Counted from the stretch's first letter, positions 1 through 9,188 are shown. The stretch is 64,000 nt of DNA from an uncultured Saprospiraceae bacterium (GCA_938002665.1 CALLAE010000069.1:62001-126000); one strand, 5' to 3'. Numbers and translations are program-made. The notes: a model not told the origin generated them from the sequence alone.

Positions 1-792
1 ATTGCCTTTTACTTCGAAGGTGATGGTTTGGACTTTTTTATTAGGTTCTAAGGTAATGCCTATAATGTCTTTGAAGTATTGTTCTGGTTGGAAGTTTTCG
101 GCTGGTTGGTATTCTTGCAAGGTAGTACTGAGGGCGGTTATTCTTTCCAGTCCATAAGTTCTCAGACCTTTGTCATGGTTCTTAGCATAGAGGTACCACC
201 TGTTGTCAAATTCTTTTAAAAGATAGGGGCTTATAATACTCGTAAAGCCTTCTTTGTCAAAGGGCTTGTATTGCATGGTCAGTGCCTTTTCTTCTTTGAC
301 GGCATCGTACAATTGATCTAGCCACTTTTGTCCGGGGATGATGGCTGGCTGCGCAAGGTGGACGATATTCTTGGCCTTAGTCGTAGATTCATAGGCCAGT
401 AATTCTAATTTCTGAACGATATTTTCTATCCCTTCTAGATGTTGAAAGCCAGTAAATTGTCTGAGCAAGCCTATCACATTTTTAAGTTCATTACTATCTG
501 ATCTGTTGAGTGGTGCTTCTGTGATGGAGTAGCTTCTGTCCGAATAGTAGTAAGATTTTTCAGCTCTATCATATTCTATGGGTGCATAATAGCCTAGTGC
601 ATTATTGACCCTCATGTTGTTTAAGTCTCCCTTTATTGTTCGCTCTGAGAGGGTGGTGGTCTTATTAGTGACCTTTTCTATTTCAGTGGAACATGCCTCT
701 GCCAAGGTCTTCCAGTTCCATGCTTTATCTACTTGTCTGAGGCACTTGTCTATGACTCTATACCTTATAAGGGCATGTTTATTAGTGGACAT
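1..792 (-). CDS. WYL-domain transcriptional regulator, C-terminus cut by window edge
   Basis: Reading the minus strand from an ATG at 790-792 gives an open frame of 264 codons that runs off the left edge without a stop. The N-terminal ~80 residues (start MSTNKHALIRYRVIDKCLR, then LSERTIKGDLNNMR) look like the winged-helix DNA-binding part common in YafY/WYL proteins. Residues ~155-240 hold the WYL core, with LTMQYKPF, the YLLKEFDNRWYLYA segment and the following LRTYGLERI. WYL domains bind nucleic acid or nucleotide ligands and control the attached HTH; many regulate defence or DNA-damage genes, but no such target is visible here. A perfect TAnnTTTG element lies just upstream. The missing part would be the WYL C-terminal extension (about 60-80 residues). 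Family assignment is firm; the regulated genes are unknown. Confidence 0.85.
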   Translation of the reverse strand, partial: MSTNKHALIRYRVIDKCLRQVDKAWNWKTLAEACSTEIEKVTNKTTTLSERTIKGDLNNMRVNNALGYYAPIEYDRAEKSYYYSDRSYSITEAPLNRSDSNELKNVIGLLRQFTGFQHLEGIENIVQKLELLAYESTTKAKNIVHLAQPAIIPGQKWLDQLYDAVKEEKALTMQYKPFDKEGFTSIISPYLLKEFDNRWYLYAKNHDKGLRTYGLERITALSTTLQEYQPAENFQPEQYFKDIIGITLEPNKKVQTITFEVKGN

Positions 793-814
793 TCTAGATA
801 GTTTTTTTATCGTG

Positions 815-822
815 CAAATATA
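815..822 (-). promoter_or_regulatory. Bacteroidota -7 element for the WYL gene
   Basis: The minus strand reads TATATTTG, a perfect match to TAnnTTTG. It lies about 23 nt before the ATG at 792, giving a leader of roughly 16 nt. No good TTG is seen at the -33 position. Confidence 0.5.
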
Positions 823-899
823 TTGCATGATTAATTAGATACTTGTATTGTTATCAATAAATAATCAATCAATCATCTGAATTTAAAAAAATCTTAATC

Positions 900-1211
900 A
901 TGAACAAGAACTGGCAAGTACACATCAACCAAGAAGGCAACCTCCTCATTCAAGGCAAGCAAGGATCTAACGGAATGATCAATCTTTTCGGAAACCAAGA
1001 AGTAGAATATGGCATCTGTGTCTATGCTCACTACCTCAGACCAGTCAGAAAATTATTATCTTCTCTATTTCCTAATTCTGGAATCAGAAGCATAGAAGCG
1101 ATGGAGGCTATTATCAGGGAGGAGTTCTGTGAGAATAGATCAGTAAGTATTTTCAAGAGCATTCTGGAGAAGGCAGATATCCCCTATAGGACTTATAGTA
1201 ATGCGGCTTAG
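900..1211 (+). CDS. small hypothetical protein, 103 aa
   Basis: ATG start at 900 and TAG stop at 1211, transcribed away from the WYL regulator gene. I do not recognise a family. The product is soluble, without signal peptide or membrane segment. It begins MNKNWQVHINQEGNLLIQG, has a central aromatic stretch (GICVYAHYLRPVRKLL), then a helical C-terminal half. The codon use matches the neighbours, and no competing frame is better, so it is probably a real gene. The divergent position next to a WYL regulator would fit a regulator-target pair, but nothing in the sequence proves this. Confidence 0.6.
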   Translation: MNKNWQVHINQEGNLLIQGKQGSNGMINLFGNQEVEYGICVYAHYLRPVRKLLSSLFPNSGIRSIEAMEAIIREEFCENRSVSIFKSILEKADIPYRTYSNAA

Positions 1212-1261
1212 CTCTGCTAAATGATATATTTAATATTATAAAAATATATAATATGTTTAGA

Positions 1262-1292
1262 TTGATATAGAGCCCATAAGCCGCTATTTTTG
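1262..1292 (+). promoter_or_regulatory. promoter for the patatin gene
   Basis: TTG at 1262-1264, then 20 nt, then TATTTTTG at 1285-1292. This fits the Bacteroidota -33/-7 pattern. The start codon is at 1309, so the leader would be about 10 nt. Confidence 0.65.
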
Positions 1293-1308
1293 CAGTCCAA
1301 ATTGCTAC

Positions 1309-3522
1309 ATGCACAAAGCTCTATTTTTCTTATTTCTATTTAGTTTTTCCTGTGCTGTCTATGGACAAGTAGGAGAATCAGTAGTCCGACCGAAGATAGG
1401 TCTGGCTCTCTCAGGAGGTTCTGCTCATGGCTTTGCACACATCGGTGTTATAAGATATCTAGAAGAGCTGGGAATAGAAGTAGATTATGTGACTGGTACT
1501 AGTATGGGAAGTATCATAGGAGGTCTGCATGCGATGGGATTTGATTCTTATGATATAGAGAAAGTAGCTTCAGAGCTGGACTGGGACATGATTATGAGTA
1601 ATGATATTCCTCTCAATGAGGTAGCGCCTATAGAAAAAACCTTTCATGGCAGAATACCGCTCTCTGTTCTTTGGACTAACAATTCTTTCAGACTACCCAA
1701 GGGCTTTATCAGAGGCCAGAAGCTGGATCTTGTAATTTCTAAAGTTTATTGCCCCGCCCATTCGGTTTCAGATTTTGATGCCTTCCATAAGCCTTTCAGA
1801 TGTGTAGCAGTTAATATTGAGGATGGATCTGTAGAAGTATTTGACAAAGGATACTTGGGTAATGCTATCAGGGCAAGTATGTCCATTCCCACTATTTTTC
1901 CACCTAAAGAACTCAATGATAAACTATATGTAGATGGAGGACTGATTAGAAATTTTCCAGTGGAGGAAGTCATAGATGTAGGAGCAGATTTTGTTATAGG
2001 CGTATTTGTGGGTAGTGACATGTCCAAAAAGGATGAATTGAATTCCATGATAGATGTGCTGAGGCAATCTGCCTCTATGGCTGGAATGTTGGATTCTAAA
2101 GAGCAGCAAAAGCTGGCTGATATCTTAGTTGTACCTGATATGGAAGAACATGGCACTTTTGATTTTAATGATTATGTGCACTGCATAGAAGAGGGTTATG
2201 AGGCTGCAAAAGAGCAAAAAGAAGTATTCATAAAATTAGCTGATAAGCTTAATCGATATAGTGACCCTCAGAGAAATGGAAAGCTGACTTATCCTTCTTC
2301 GTTAAGATTTAAAGAGATAACCACCATAGGTTGTGATCCAGTGTTCGAACGCATGATTTTGAGTCGTTTGAAATTATGGGAGAACTATGCGGTGGATTTA
2401 GATCAGATAGATGAAAGTCTGTCTCTCATCTATGGCACCAAGAATTTTTCCAAGACCGCTTATTCTTTTTACCAGACAGATGAAGGACTAGGGCTGGAAA
2501 TAGATGTGGATGAAGCCCCGCCTTTTAGCCTTGGTTTCAATGTAAACAGATACAATCTATACAATACAGCCCTCGTCATATCGGGAGATGCCCGTAATGT
2601 TATCGGCCGACCATCTTATTTCAGAATGGATGCTCGCATATCAGATTTCCCAGGTATACAAGGACAGTATTTTATCAGGGTACCCAGCGCTCCCAGTCTT
2701 CTTTTTCGAGTCAGTAGCAAGTTGGAAAAGTTTGAATTGCCTCTATATGAGGGGAAAAACAAAGGAGAGGTATTCGATTACGAGCAAGGCTATCTGAAAA
2801 TAGATCTAGTTAAAGAATGGAAGAACAAGTATCTATTCAATATAGGGTATCAATTTCTCCATGATGAAATTAGGCCAGAATCTATTAGTATGAGTTTTGG
2901 AGAGTATCAGAGCGAGAGAAGTGAAATCTTTGCTGGTATAGAATACAATGATCTCAATACAGAACCCTATGCCCATAGCGGAAATGCCATAAAGTTCTCT
3001 ATTAATTATATGTTCAATAATACATTGAAAATAGATGGATTAGTCGACCCTGAGAATCCTTTAGCTACTTATGATTTGGCTTATCTGGGTTCAGATGTTC
3101 AGATAGAGAACTATACACCTTTGGCAGGACGCATCTGCTTGAAAACCTCGCTTAGGGGAAGATATGATTTTGGTGATTCATTCCTAGACAGTTACAGAGT
3201 GGGAGGTACTGATCAGTCTAAGTATCATGTGCATGGGCATGTAGGCGTAGATGATTCAGAACTCATTCTAGGCAATCATGTCTCTGCACGGCTAGCTCTT
3301 AGATTGCAATTAAGGCCTAGTATTTACCTTAGTCCTTTAGCACAGTATACTATCGGAGAAAGGTATTACCTGAATGCAACTGAGTCTGTCTCTCTTTGGG
3401 CTACAGGACTAGCGGTAGATTATGATTCTCCTTTAGGCCCTATCAGTGTAGATCTTGGCTATGCGTCATTGACGAGCAGAGTGGTGGTCAACTTTGGTGT
3501 TGGTTACCGCCACATTTTCTAA
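1309..3522 (+). CDS. patatin-like phospholipase with BamA-type outer-membrane barrel
   Basis: 737 aa. A signal peptide (MHKALFFLFLFSFSCAVYG) is followed by a patatin domain at ~25-330. The domain has the oxyanion glycine loop (LSGGSAHGFAHIGV), the nucleophile elbow GTSMG (Ser65) and the catalytic Asp in DGG (Asp209), so the Ser-Asp dyad is intact. Residues ~335-400 look like a POTRA-type domain (FKEITTIGCDPVFERMI). The rest (~400-737) is a beta-barrel of the surface antigen/Omp85 type ending in a terminal aromatic residue (YRHIF). This is the PlpD architecture, a type Vd autotransporter-like lipase in which the barrel anchors or exports the phospholipase. The gene stands alone with its own promoter and is followed by a hairpin-forming stretch. 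Substrate is unknown; assignment is confident. Confidence 0.9.
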   Translation: MHKALFFLFLFSFSCAVYGQVGESVVRPKIGLALSGGSAHGFAHIGVIRYLEELGIEVDYVTGTSMGSIIGGLHAMGFDSYDIEKVASELDWDMIMSNDIPLNEVAPIEKTFHGRIPLSVLWTNNSFRLPKGFIRGQKLDLVISKVYCPAHSVSDFDAFHKPFRCVAVNIEDGSVEVFDKGYLGNAIRASMSIPTIFPPKELNDKLYVDGGLIRNFPVEEVIDVGADFVIGVFVGSDMSKKDELNSMIDVLRQSASMAGMLDSKEQQKLADILVVPDMEEHGTFDFNDYVHCIEEGYEAAKEQKEVFIKLADKLNRYSDPQRNGKLTYPSSLRFKEITTIGCDPVFERMILSRLKLWENYAVDLDQIDESLSLIYGTKNFSKTAYSFYQTDEGLGLEIDVDEAPPFSLGFNVNRYNLYNTALVISGDARNVIGRPSYFRMDARISDFPGIQGQYFIRVPSAPSLLFRVSSKLEKFELPLYEGKNKGEVFDYEQGYLKIDLVKEWKNKYLFNIGYQFLHDEIRPESISMSFGEYQSERSEIFAGIEYNDLNTEPYAHSGNAIKFSINYMFNNTLKIDGLVDPENPLATYDLAYLGSDVQIENYTPLAGRICLKTSLRGRYDFGDSFLDSYRVGGTDQSKYHVHGHVGVDDSELILGNHVSARLALRLQLRPSIYLSPLAQYTIGERYYLNATESVSLWATGLAVDYDSPLGPISVDLGYASLTSRVVVNFGVGYRHIF

Positions 3523-3559
3523 GTTGTTCGTTGCTTCATTTTATCCCCTTTTAAATAGG

Positions 3560-3618
3560 CTTTTGGCTACGGTATACGTATGCAATAAATTTCTAGTATG
3601 AAATTTGCATAGCCAAAG
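3560..3618. repeat. large imperfect inverted repeat after the patatin gene
   Basis: TTTGGCT (3562-3568) pairs with AGCCAAA (3611-3617). Inside this, ATGCAATAAATTTC (from 3580) pairs with GAAATTTGCAT (ending 3610) with a 3-nt bulge and a 6-nt loop. An 11-nt bulge separates the two stem parts. It sits about 40 nt after the patatin stop. It may be a terminator or processing hairpin, but there is no clear T run. Confidence 0.45.
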
Positions 3619-3751
3619 AAGAGAACCCCTGGATTTATATTTAAGAAGCAGTCTTTGTTTTTTGAAAACTACCTAAAACTTACACAATTATAGGTAGGCT
3701 TCAGCTAAAAGAACACAAGACTTATTTATTCGTTTTTTACAATATTTATCC

Positions 3752-5611
3752 ATGAAAGCCCCACTTTCCTTTCTCTTTGCATTTGTATGCATATCGCAAT
3801 TATTTACACAGAAGAGTACAGTTAACTTGTTGGATTTTGATGAGAAAGGCTCATCAGATAGTACGCTAGTTTTCGGTAATTATCAGCTCAATGGTACCAA
3901 GTATATGGTGGTAGCCAATCCTAAAAAAAACCACATTAATAAAAGTGAAAGAGTTGTAAACTACACTAAATCAATCAATGCGGAATTGGAAGCTGGATTT
4001 ACGATGGAGATAGAACCGCTCTATCTAACACCTCAGCCTTATCAGTTGTGTTTTGATTATATGGCACCTACGATAGGGACATGTCGGTTTCAACTGAAGA
4101 ATGTGGAAGGGGGAGTGAACTCCACGATGATAACTAAGAATAAAAAAATCAATGAGTGGGAGACCATCTGCTCTACAGTCATGTTCTATGGTCCCAAGGA
4201 TATTGCACGATCAGAACTCAGCGCAAATTATGGATTCACGTTATTTCCTGATGACAGTAACTGGGGTAATGGAGAGTATCAAGAATTCTATTTCGATAAT
4301 CTTAGAATCAATGTAGGAGGTCATGAGAGAGCGGTAAATTTTGCTGTGGATATGAATGGGTATGATGGGGACTTTGAGAGGGTTTTTGTGAGTGGGAATT
4401 TCAATAATTGGTCTGGAAGTACTGATACCTTATATGACCTAGATGGTGATGGGATTTGGGAATTAGATAAAATGATGTTTGATCAGGAGATAGAGTATGT
4501 TTTTTCTTTAGATGGTTGGAAAGAGAGTGAGACATTTACGGGTCATGAAGAATGTGTCATTAGTCATTCAGATGGGCAAGGTGGCTTTTATAGAAATAGA
4601 ATCACCAGTATAAATAGGAGTATGCATATGCCTGTAGTTTGTTACGGCAGTTGTTATCAATGTAGGGAGTCAGCTCAGCTCACATGGAATCTTAATATGA
4701 ATGGTGAAACAGTTTCTCCAGATGGTGTCTTCCTTGCTGGAGGTAGATTTAGCCATGGTAAACATAAGTTGCAAGATAATGATGGAGATGGTATCTATAC
4801 CATTACATTGGAGAGAGCACTGGGTTTTTCATCTTACTACACTTTTACTAATGGTCTCTGTCCTAGTGGATGGTGGTGCAAAGAAGATATAGAAGGGCAG
4901 CCCTGTGCAGAGGCGGAGCATTATAATGACAGATTATTATTCTCTGTTTCTGGAGATATGAATATTGATGTTTGCTTTGGATATTGCTCTTCAGAAGGGC
5001 TATGCCAGTCAGATCGTGCTTATGATGTCACATTTAATCTGGACACCAGATATCTAGATATGACTGTTCCAGTTTATTTGGCAGGTAATACTATAAATGG
5101 ATGGAATGCTAGTAACGATCTATTACTGGATCATGACAATGACGGTATCTATTCTGTCACTGTTTCTCTAGTGCCGGGACTACATTTGTATAAGTTTGTC
5201 CATGACGGTTATTGGGAGGATCTGAGTATATCATCCGAATGTACAGTCATAGATTCTACTGGGCAATATATCAATAGATTTGTAGAGGTGGTGGATAGAG
5301 ATATAGAGTTAGATGTTGTGGTTTTTGAAGAGTGCAACGGATACGTATCTACTGAAGAGGTGGAAGATTCAGGGCCTATGTTTCGTGCTTATCCTACAGT
5401 TGTTTCTGATTATATCCATCTGGAATTTGAAGGAAAAAATCGTTCATCAGAAGTGTTGCTCTATGATGTGATGGGTAGATTATTGTCAGAACAGACAGTT
5501 AATTCATCCTATGACCATCAGATAGATCTTACGAGTTATCAGACTGGTAATTATTTTGTGGCTGTCTATAATGGCAGCACAAAGAAGACTGTAAAATTTG
5601 TAAAGATTTAG
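3752..5611 (+). CDS. T9SS-secreted protein with three glycan-binding E-set domains
   Basis: 619 aa. A signal peptide (MKAPLSFLFAFVCISQLF) is followed by an N-terminal jelly-roll-like domain at ~22-190 resembling CBM4/CBM11-type carbohydrate-binding modules. Three E-set/CBM-like domains follow. Their signatures are VYLAGN or VFVSGNFNNW followed by D-D-G-D-GIW/Y, the pattern of the AMPK glycogen-binding and starch-binding fold. Cys-rich connectors (CYGSCYQC, CFGYC) sit between them. The C-terminus is a type A T9SS sorting domain (FRAYPTVVSDYIHLEF to the end). It is a paralogue of the 797-aa protein at 9189, which has one more N-terminal module. No catalytic motif is visible, so it is probably a surface or released glucan-binding protein of the adjacent utilisation locus. 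Its own promoter was not recognised. Confidence 0.75.
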   Translation: MKAPLSFLFAFVCISQLFTQKSTVNLLDFDEKGSSDSTLVFGNYQLNGTKYMVVANPKKNHINKSERVVNYTKSINAELEAGFTMEIEPLYLTPQPYQLCFDYMAPTIGTCRFQLKNVEGGVNSTMITKNKKINEWETICSTVMFYGPKDIARSELSANYGFTLFPDDSNWGNGEYQEFYFDNLRINVGGHERAVNFAVDMNGYDGDFERVFVSGNFNNWSGSTDTLYDLDGDGIWELDKMMFDQEIEYVFSLDGWKESETFTGHEECVISHSDGQGGFYRNRITSINRSMHMPVVCYGSCYQCRESAQLTWNLNMNGETVSPDGVFLAGGRFSHGKHKLQDNDGDGIYTITLERALGFSSYYTFTNGLCPSGWWCKEDIEGQPCAEAEHYNDRLLFSVSGDMNIDVCFGYCSSEGLCQSDRAYDVTFNLDTRYLDMTVPVYLAGNTINGWNASNDLLLDHDNDGIYSVTVSLVPGLHLYKFVHDGYWEDLSISSECTVIDSTGQYINRFVEVVDRDIELDVVVFEECNGYVSTEEVEDSGPMFRAYPTVVSDYIHLEFEGKNRSSEVLLYDVMGRLLSEQTVNSSYDHQIDLTSYQTGNYFVAVYNGSTKKTVKFVKI

Positions 5612-5612
5612 A

Positions 5613-5996
5613 CTAACTATCCTCTTGTATGAGCTGGATGTAGTTCCCGTGGTTGTCGTCAAAGATAGCCTCTTGTCCCCAGTCTTCTTGGGTCGGTTCT
5701 TTGAGGAATTTTACATCTAAATTTATGAGTCTGACATACTCTTCTTTTAGATTTTCGGTACTGAAAGTCATGATGGGTATCCGTTGGTCGTATAGCGCGG
5801 TTTGGTAATTTTTAGAGATAGGATTACTATTAGGTTCCAACATGAGAGAAGTGCCTTGTGGGTCGTGAGGAGATACGACTATGGCTAGCTGCGCCTCTGG
5901 ATCGAAAAGTAGTTCTTGAAATCCTAGCACCTCAGTATAGTGCTTAAAGGCAGCAGAAGGGTTAGGGACTGGAATACTGGTCATTTTTATTTTCAT
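5613..5996 (-). CDS. VOC-superfamily (glyoxalase-like) protein
   Basis: 127 aa, compact and soluble. The start MKIKMTSIPVPNPSAAFKHY and the FYTEVLGF-like segment (KHYTEVLGFQEL) are typical of vicinal-oxygen-chelate proteins, as are the C-terminal beta-strand EAIFDDNHGNYIQL with its terminal Gln/Glu and the central SLMLEP strand. Such proteins use a bound metal for isomerase, dioxygenase or resistance reactions; the substrate cannot be told here. The gene is convergent with the 3752 gene (stops 2 nt apart). It follows the regulator on the same strand after a 30-nt gap, so it may be co-transcribed with it. A role in glucan use is not implied. Confidence 0.75.
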   Translation of the reverse strand: MKIKMTSIPVPNPSAAFKHYTEVLGFQELLFDPEAQLAIVVSPHDPQGTSLMLEPNSNPISKNYQTALYDQRIPIMTFSTENLKEEYVRLINLDVKFLKEPTQEDWGQEAIFDDNHGNYIQLIQEDS

Positions 5997-6026
5997 TTCA
6001 AAACTTCTTTTGAGTACATCTTACAT

Positions 6027-9000
6027 TTAGAATCCCATCATGAATTCATTAAGATTATGCTTTTTGTCTAAGCCTATTTTTTTTCTTAGTCTATACCTAG
6101 ATATTTCTACACCTCTTACTGATATCTTAAGTAGTGGTGCAATCTCTTTTGTGGAGAGATTCATACGTAGGTAGGCACACAGTTTTTGATCTTTGGGAGT
6201 TAGCTTAGGGTAGGCTTCTTTTATTCTTTTCAAGAACTGATGATGGGCTTGGTCAAAGTGTATGCTGAAATTATTCCAGTCATCTTCCATCCTGTCATCA
6301 CTACGTAGCAGGCTCACAACTTTCTTTAGTTCTTTTTTCGCGACAGGGTCTTTGATGTTTTTTTCTGCTTGCTCTATTTCACCTCTAATAGCTTTGATGG
6401 TTTCGTTTTTTTGAAGCAAGATCATAGTGGACATTGCTAGCTCCTTATTCTTAAATTCTATTTCGTTTTGTAGCTTTTCTCTCTTTAGAAGTTCTAGTTT
6501 TGTATCTGCTTCCTGTTGTTGTTGTCTTGCTTTTTCTTGGGCTTCTGCCTTGAGTCGTTGGTTTTCTACTTCGGCTTCCTTTCTGAGTTTTTCGGCTTCC
6601 AGTTCTGCTTCTTTTTTTAATTTTCTTGTCTCCTCTTCTGCATCATGTCTTTCTGCTTCTAGCTGCGCTGTAGTTTCCTGTAATTTTTTATTGGGTACGA
6701 GATAGAGAAACAGAACAGCTAAGATGCCCAGGAGTACAAGTAGTATTTTAGAAACTACGGTCTTGTACCAAGGTGTATCTATTTTAAAAGGAAAGCTTGT
6801 AATAGGCCCCTCACTGCCATCGGAATTTATTGTTCTGACTAAAAAATTGTAGGCACCTGAATTTAGATTATTATATTCTTTAGTATGTGCCAAGGTCCAA
6901 GGTGACCATTCTTGATCTAGCCCTTCCAAGAAATACCTAAAGAATTTTCTCTTAGGGTCTAAAGTATTTAGGCTACTGTAGTCAAATCTTATAGCATTTT
7001 CTTCTTCTCTTAGGCTAGGTGCAATATAAGATCCATGTCCACCATAGAGTAAGCTGTCTCCATTAGCTATAAGGCTGACTGCTGTGAGGGTAGGTGATTG
7101 CAGAGGTGGTAGGCCAGCTCTAGCTTTGACTTTGTGTACCCCTTTGTCGCTACAGATAAGAAGCAAGCTATCACTTAGTGGAAAGAGGTTTTCAAAACCT
7201 CCAATGTAATGCGCATCTCTCTCGTCTATTCCAAAGTTGTGTCTTTGTGGAAGATCATCATCAGTGTAAGTAATTCTATCAGTGCCTTCAGAAGATATTG
7301 TCCATAGGTTGTCTTTGTCTGAGATAATAGTTTTCACATGGACGCCTTCACCGTATAGCTTTGTTAGTTCTTCTGCTGGTCTAAAATTGTCAGTCTCTGC
7401 TACATACTCATAAATGCCTGTCTCATTAGTAATGACACAATTTCCATTTACATAAAAAGCATAGTTTCTCTGGTCGGTATAGAAACCATCTCTACTGTCG
7501 TAAGCTTTTATGGAACTGTAAGTATAGTCTTGATTAAAACTGATCTTGTATAAATTTTTATAAGGATGCGATACCCATAGATTATGATCCTTGTCCAGTA
7601 ACATAACTCTACTAGATATATTCAGCCCTGGTACTTTGTGATCAGTTACCCACTTGTTGCCTTTCTGCTTGATAATCGTTACGCCATTGTATCCACCTAC
7701 TGCGATGGTCTTGTCATCCAAGCTAATAAATTTCCATGCACCTGATGTCCGTTGTAGATAATCCAAGCTCAAATCCTTATTAATTCTAAAGCCTCCCATG
7801 CTATGTCCACAGAAGAGCTCACCGTTTATCTCATCAAAGCCCCATGCCTGCCCCTCTGTGCCAGGAACAAAAGTATAGGCCAATTCAGAAAAAGGATTGT
7901 AATATTCTTTTTCTTCTATAAAATAGACGCCATTTGTTGTGCTAAAGAAAATTTTGTCATCCCATTTCTCTATATCATATACGCCACCCTCCAGATCCCC
8001 ATCTGGGTAGAAAGTTTCTTTGTTACCGTTGAGGTGTATTCTATCTATGCCGTTACCTGTACCTATCCATAATTCATTGTTAGGAGAAAGCGACAGGGCT
8101 GTTATGTTATTATTTTGTAGTCCATTTTTCTTTAACAAAAGCTGACGCGTTTGACCAGAGACGCTAGAGATGAGTATTCCACCGGTAAAAGTGCCTAAGA
8201 TCAGTTCTCCTTTGTTACTTAAGAGGCCACAGCTGATTCTGTGCTTTATGAGATAGTCATTTGAGTTAGATTGCCATTTTTTGAATCTTCCATCTTGATA
8301 TAAGTAGATGCCTTTCTTTTCGGTCAGTATGAATGTGCCTAGCATTGGTTCATGAAGAAAATCTATTATTTGATTTTGTTTCAGGAATTCGCTGCCTTCT
8401 ATAAATTGTGAATTATATCCTGCGATTCTGTAGAGACCTTTGTCTTGCACATGATACCAGACCTCCTCTCCTGCTTTAGCCAGCTTAGTTATGAAGGCTT
8501 CTGTTGTTATGGTTTTCTGTTTGCTTGGATTGTGTATGAGTATCTCATTGTACTTGATTTTAATATATAGATCAGCACCGATGAGCTCCATATCCCATAT
8601 TTCTTCTAAGTTTTCATTCTCTAATTGTAGTGAAGGTATAATGGACGTGTAGGCGAGCATGCCTTGCTCATTAGGAGAGAAATAGCCTATCTCCTCTTGT
8701 GCACCTATATAAATGGTATCTGGGCCCTTAGAAATCAGACATCTGAGAATAGTATTGTTAGTCGTAGGATGCACATCCCAGTTGTGCCCATCATATTCTA
8801 GCAGACCTCCATTATTGGCAAAATATTGTCTGCCATTGTTCCATATGGTTGCCCAATTTTGCGATCCAGCCTCATAATCATCTTTAGAGTAGTTATTTAT
8901 CTGAGGAACGCCTAGATTCATTTGTTGAGAAAGAATCTCAGACGGAAAAAGATGAATTATGAGATTGAGTACGAGCCAATATCCAATAAAACCTGCTCGT

Positions 9001-9038
9001 ATTATGTTTCTTTGTAATATGTTATGCTTCTTTTTGAT
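6027..9038 (-). CDS. membrane-anchored Y_Y_Y beta-propeller sensor with LuxR-type HTH
   Basis: About 1003 aa from the proposed start. A signal-anchor (GFIGYWLVLNLIIHLF) is followed by a periplasmic two-component-regulator propeller at ~40-680 with many WxxxNxGLxxxD-like blades. A Y_Y_Y domain (FDYSSLNTLDPKRKFFRYFL) and a transmembrane helix (VSKILLVLLGILAVLFLYLV) follow. A ~110-residue Lys/Glu/Ala-rich coiled coil leads to a C-terminal LuxR-like HTH (LTPKDQKLCAYLRMNLSTKEI). There is no histidine kinase or receiver domain, so ligand binding outside would act directly on DNA-binding inside. It is divergent from the glucan operon at 9189 and probably controls it. The start is uncertain: the frame opens at a TTG at 9134, but that lies upstream of a good promoter element. 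In that stretch ATC at 9036-9038 followed by AAA AAG AAG gives an ideal signal-anchor start. The first in-frame ATG lies after the anchor. Confidence 0.8.
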   Translation of the reverse strand: MKKKHNILQRNIIRAGFIGYWLVLNLIIHLFPSEILSQQMNLGVPQINNYSKDDYEAGSQNWATIWNNGRQYFANNGGLLEYDGHNWDVHPTTNNTILRCLISKGPDTIYIGAQEEIGYFSPNEQGMLAYTSIIPSLQLENENLEEIWDMELIGADLYIKIKYNEILIHNPSKQKTITTEAFITKLAKAGEEVWYHVQDKGLYRIAGYNSQFIEGSEFLKQNQIIDFLHEPMLGTFILTEKKGIYLYQDGRFKKWQSNSNDYLIKHRISCGLLSNKGELILGTFTGGILISSVSGQTRQLLLKKNGLQNNNITALSLSPNNELWIGTGNGIDRIHLNGNKETFYPDGDLEGGVYDIEKWDDKIFFSTTNGVYFIEEKEYYNPFSELAYTFVPGTEGQAWGFDEINGELFCGHSMGGFRINKDLSLDYLQRTSGAWKFISLDDKTIAVGGYNGVTIIKQKGNKWVTDHKVPGLNISSRVMLLDKDHNLWVSHPYKNLYKISFNQDYTYSSIKAYDSRDGFYTDQRNYAFYVNGNCVITNETGIYEYVAETDNFRPAEELTKLYGEGVHVKTIISDKDNLWTISSEGTDRITYTDDDLPQRHNFGIDERDAHYIGGFENLFPLSDSLLLICSDKGVHKVKARAGLPPLQSPTLTAVSLIANGDSLLYGGHGSYIAPSLREEENAIRFDYSSLNTLDPKRKFFRYFLEGLDQEWSPWTLAHTKEYNNLNSGAYNFLVRTINSDGSEGPITSFPFKIDTPWYKTVVSKILLVLLGILAVLFLYLVPNKKLQETTAQLEAERHDAEEETRKLKKEAELEAEKLRKEAEVENQRLKAEAQEKARQQQQEADTKLELLKREKLQNEIEFKNKELAMSTMILLQKNETIKAIRGEIEQAEKNIKDPVAKKELKKVVSLLRSDDRMEDDWNNFSIHFDQAHHQFLKRIKEAYPKLTPKDQKLCAYLRMNLSTKEIAPLLKISVRGVEISRYRLRKKIGLDKKHNLNEFMMGF

Positions 9039-9084
9039 GTAGCTCGTCTTAGTGCCTGATGTAGGCTTGATGTAGCATTCTCTG

Positions 9085-9092
9085 CAAATATA
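9085..9092 (-). promoter_or_regulatory. -7 element of the regulator gene
   Basis: The minus strand reads TATATTTG, a perfect -7 element about 47 nt before the proposed ATC start. No -33 TTG is visible. It lies inside the frame if the TTG at 9134 were the start, which argues against that start. The 150-bp divergent region (9039-9188) should hold operators for both directions. Confidence 0.45.
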
Positions 9093-9188
9093 GCTAATTG
9101 ACCTAGGTAACTTTAAGCCGTATGAGTCTGACAAGCAGAAACTGAGGACTCTAAAAAAATTATCTAGACCATTATAAAAACTAACCTG

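Noticed and set aside
605..838. Plus-strand frame of 77 codons
   Set aside because: It lies antisense to the WYL regulator gene, which has clear family motifs.
9039..9134. TTG at 9134 as start of the regulator
   Set aside because: It is upstream of a perfect -7 promoter element and adds a non-conserved hydrophilic stretch before the signal-anchor. Kept only as an alternative.
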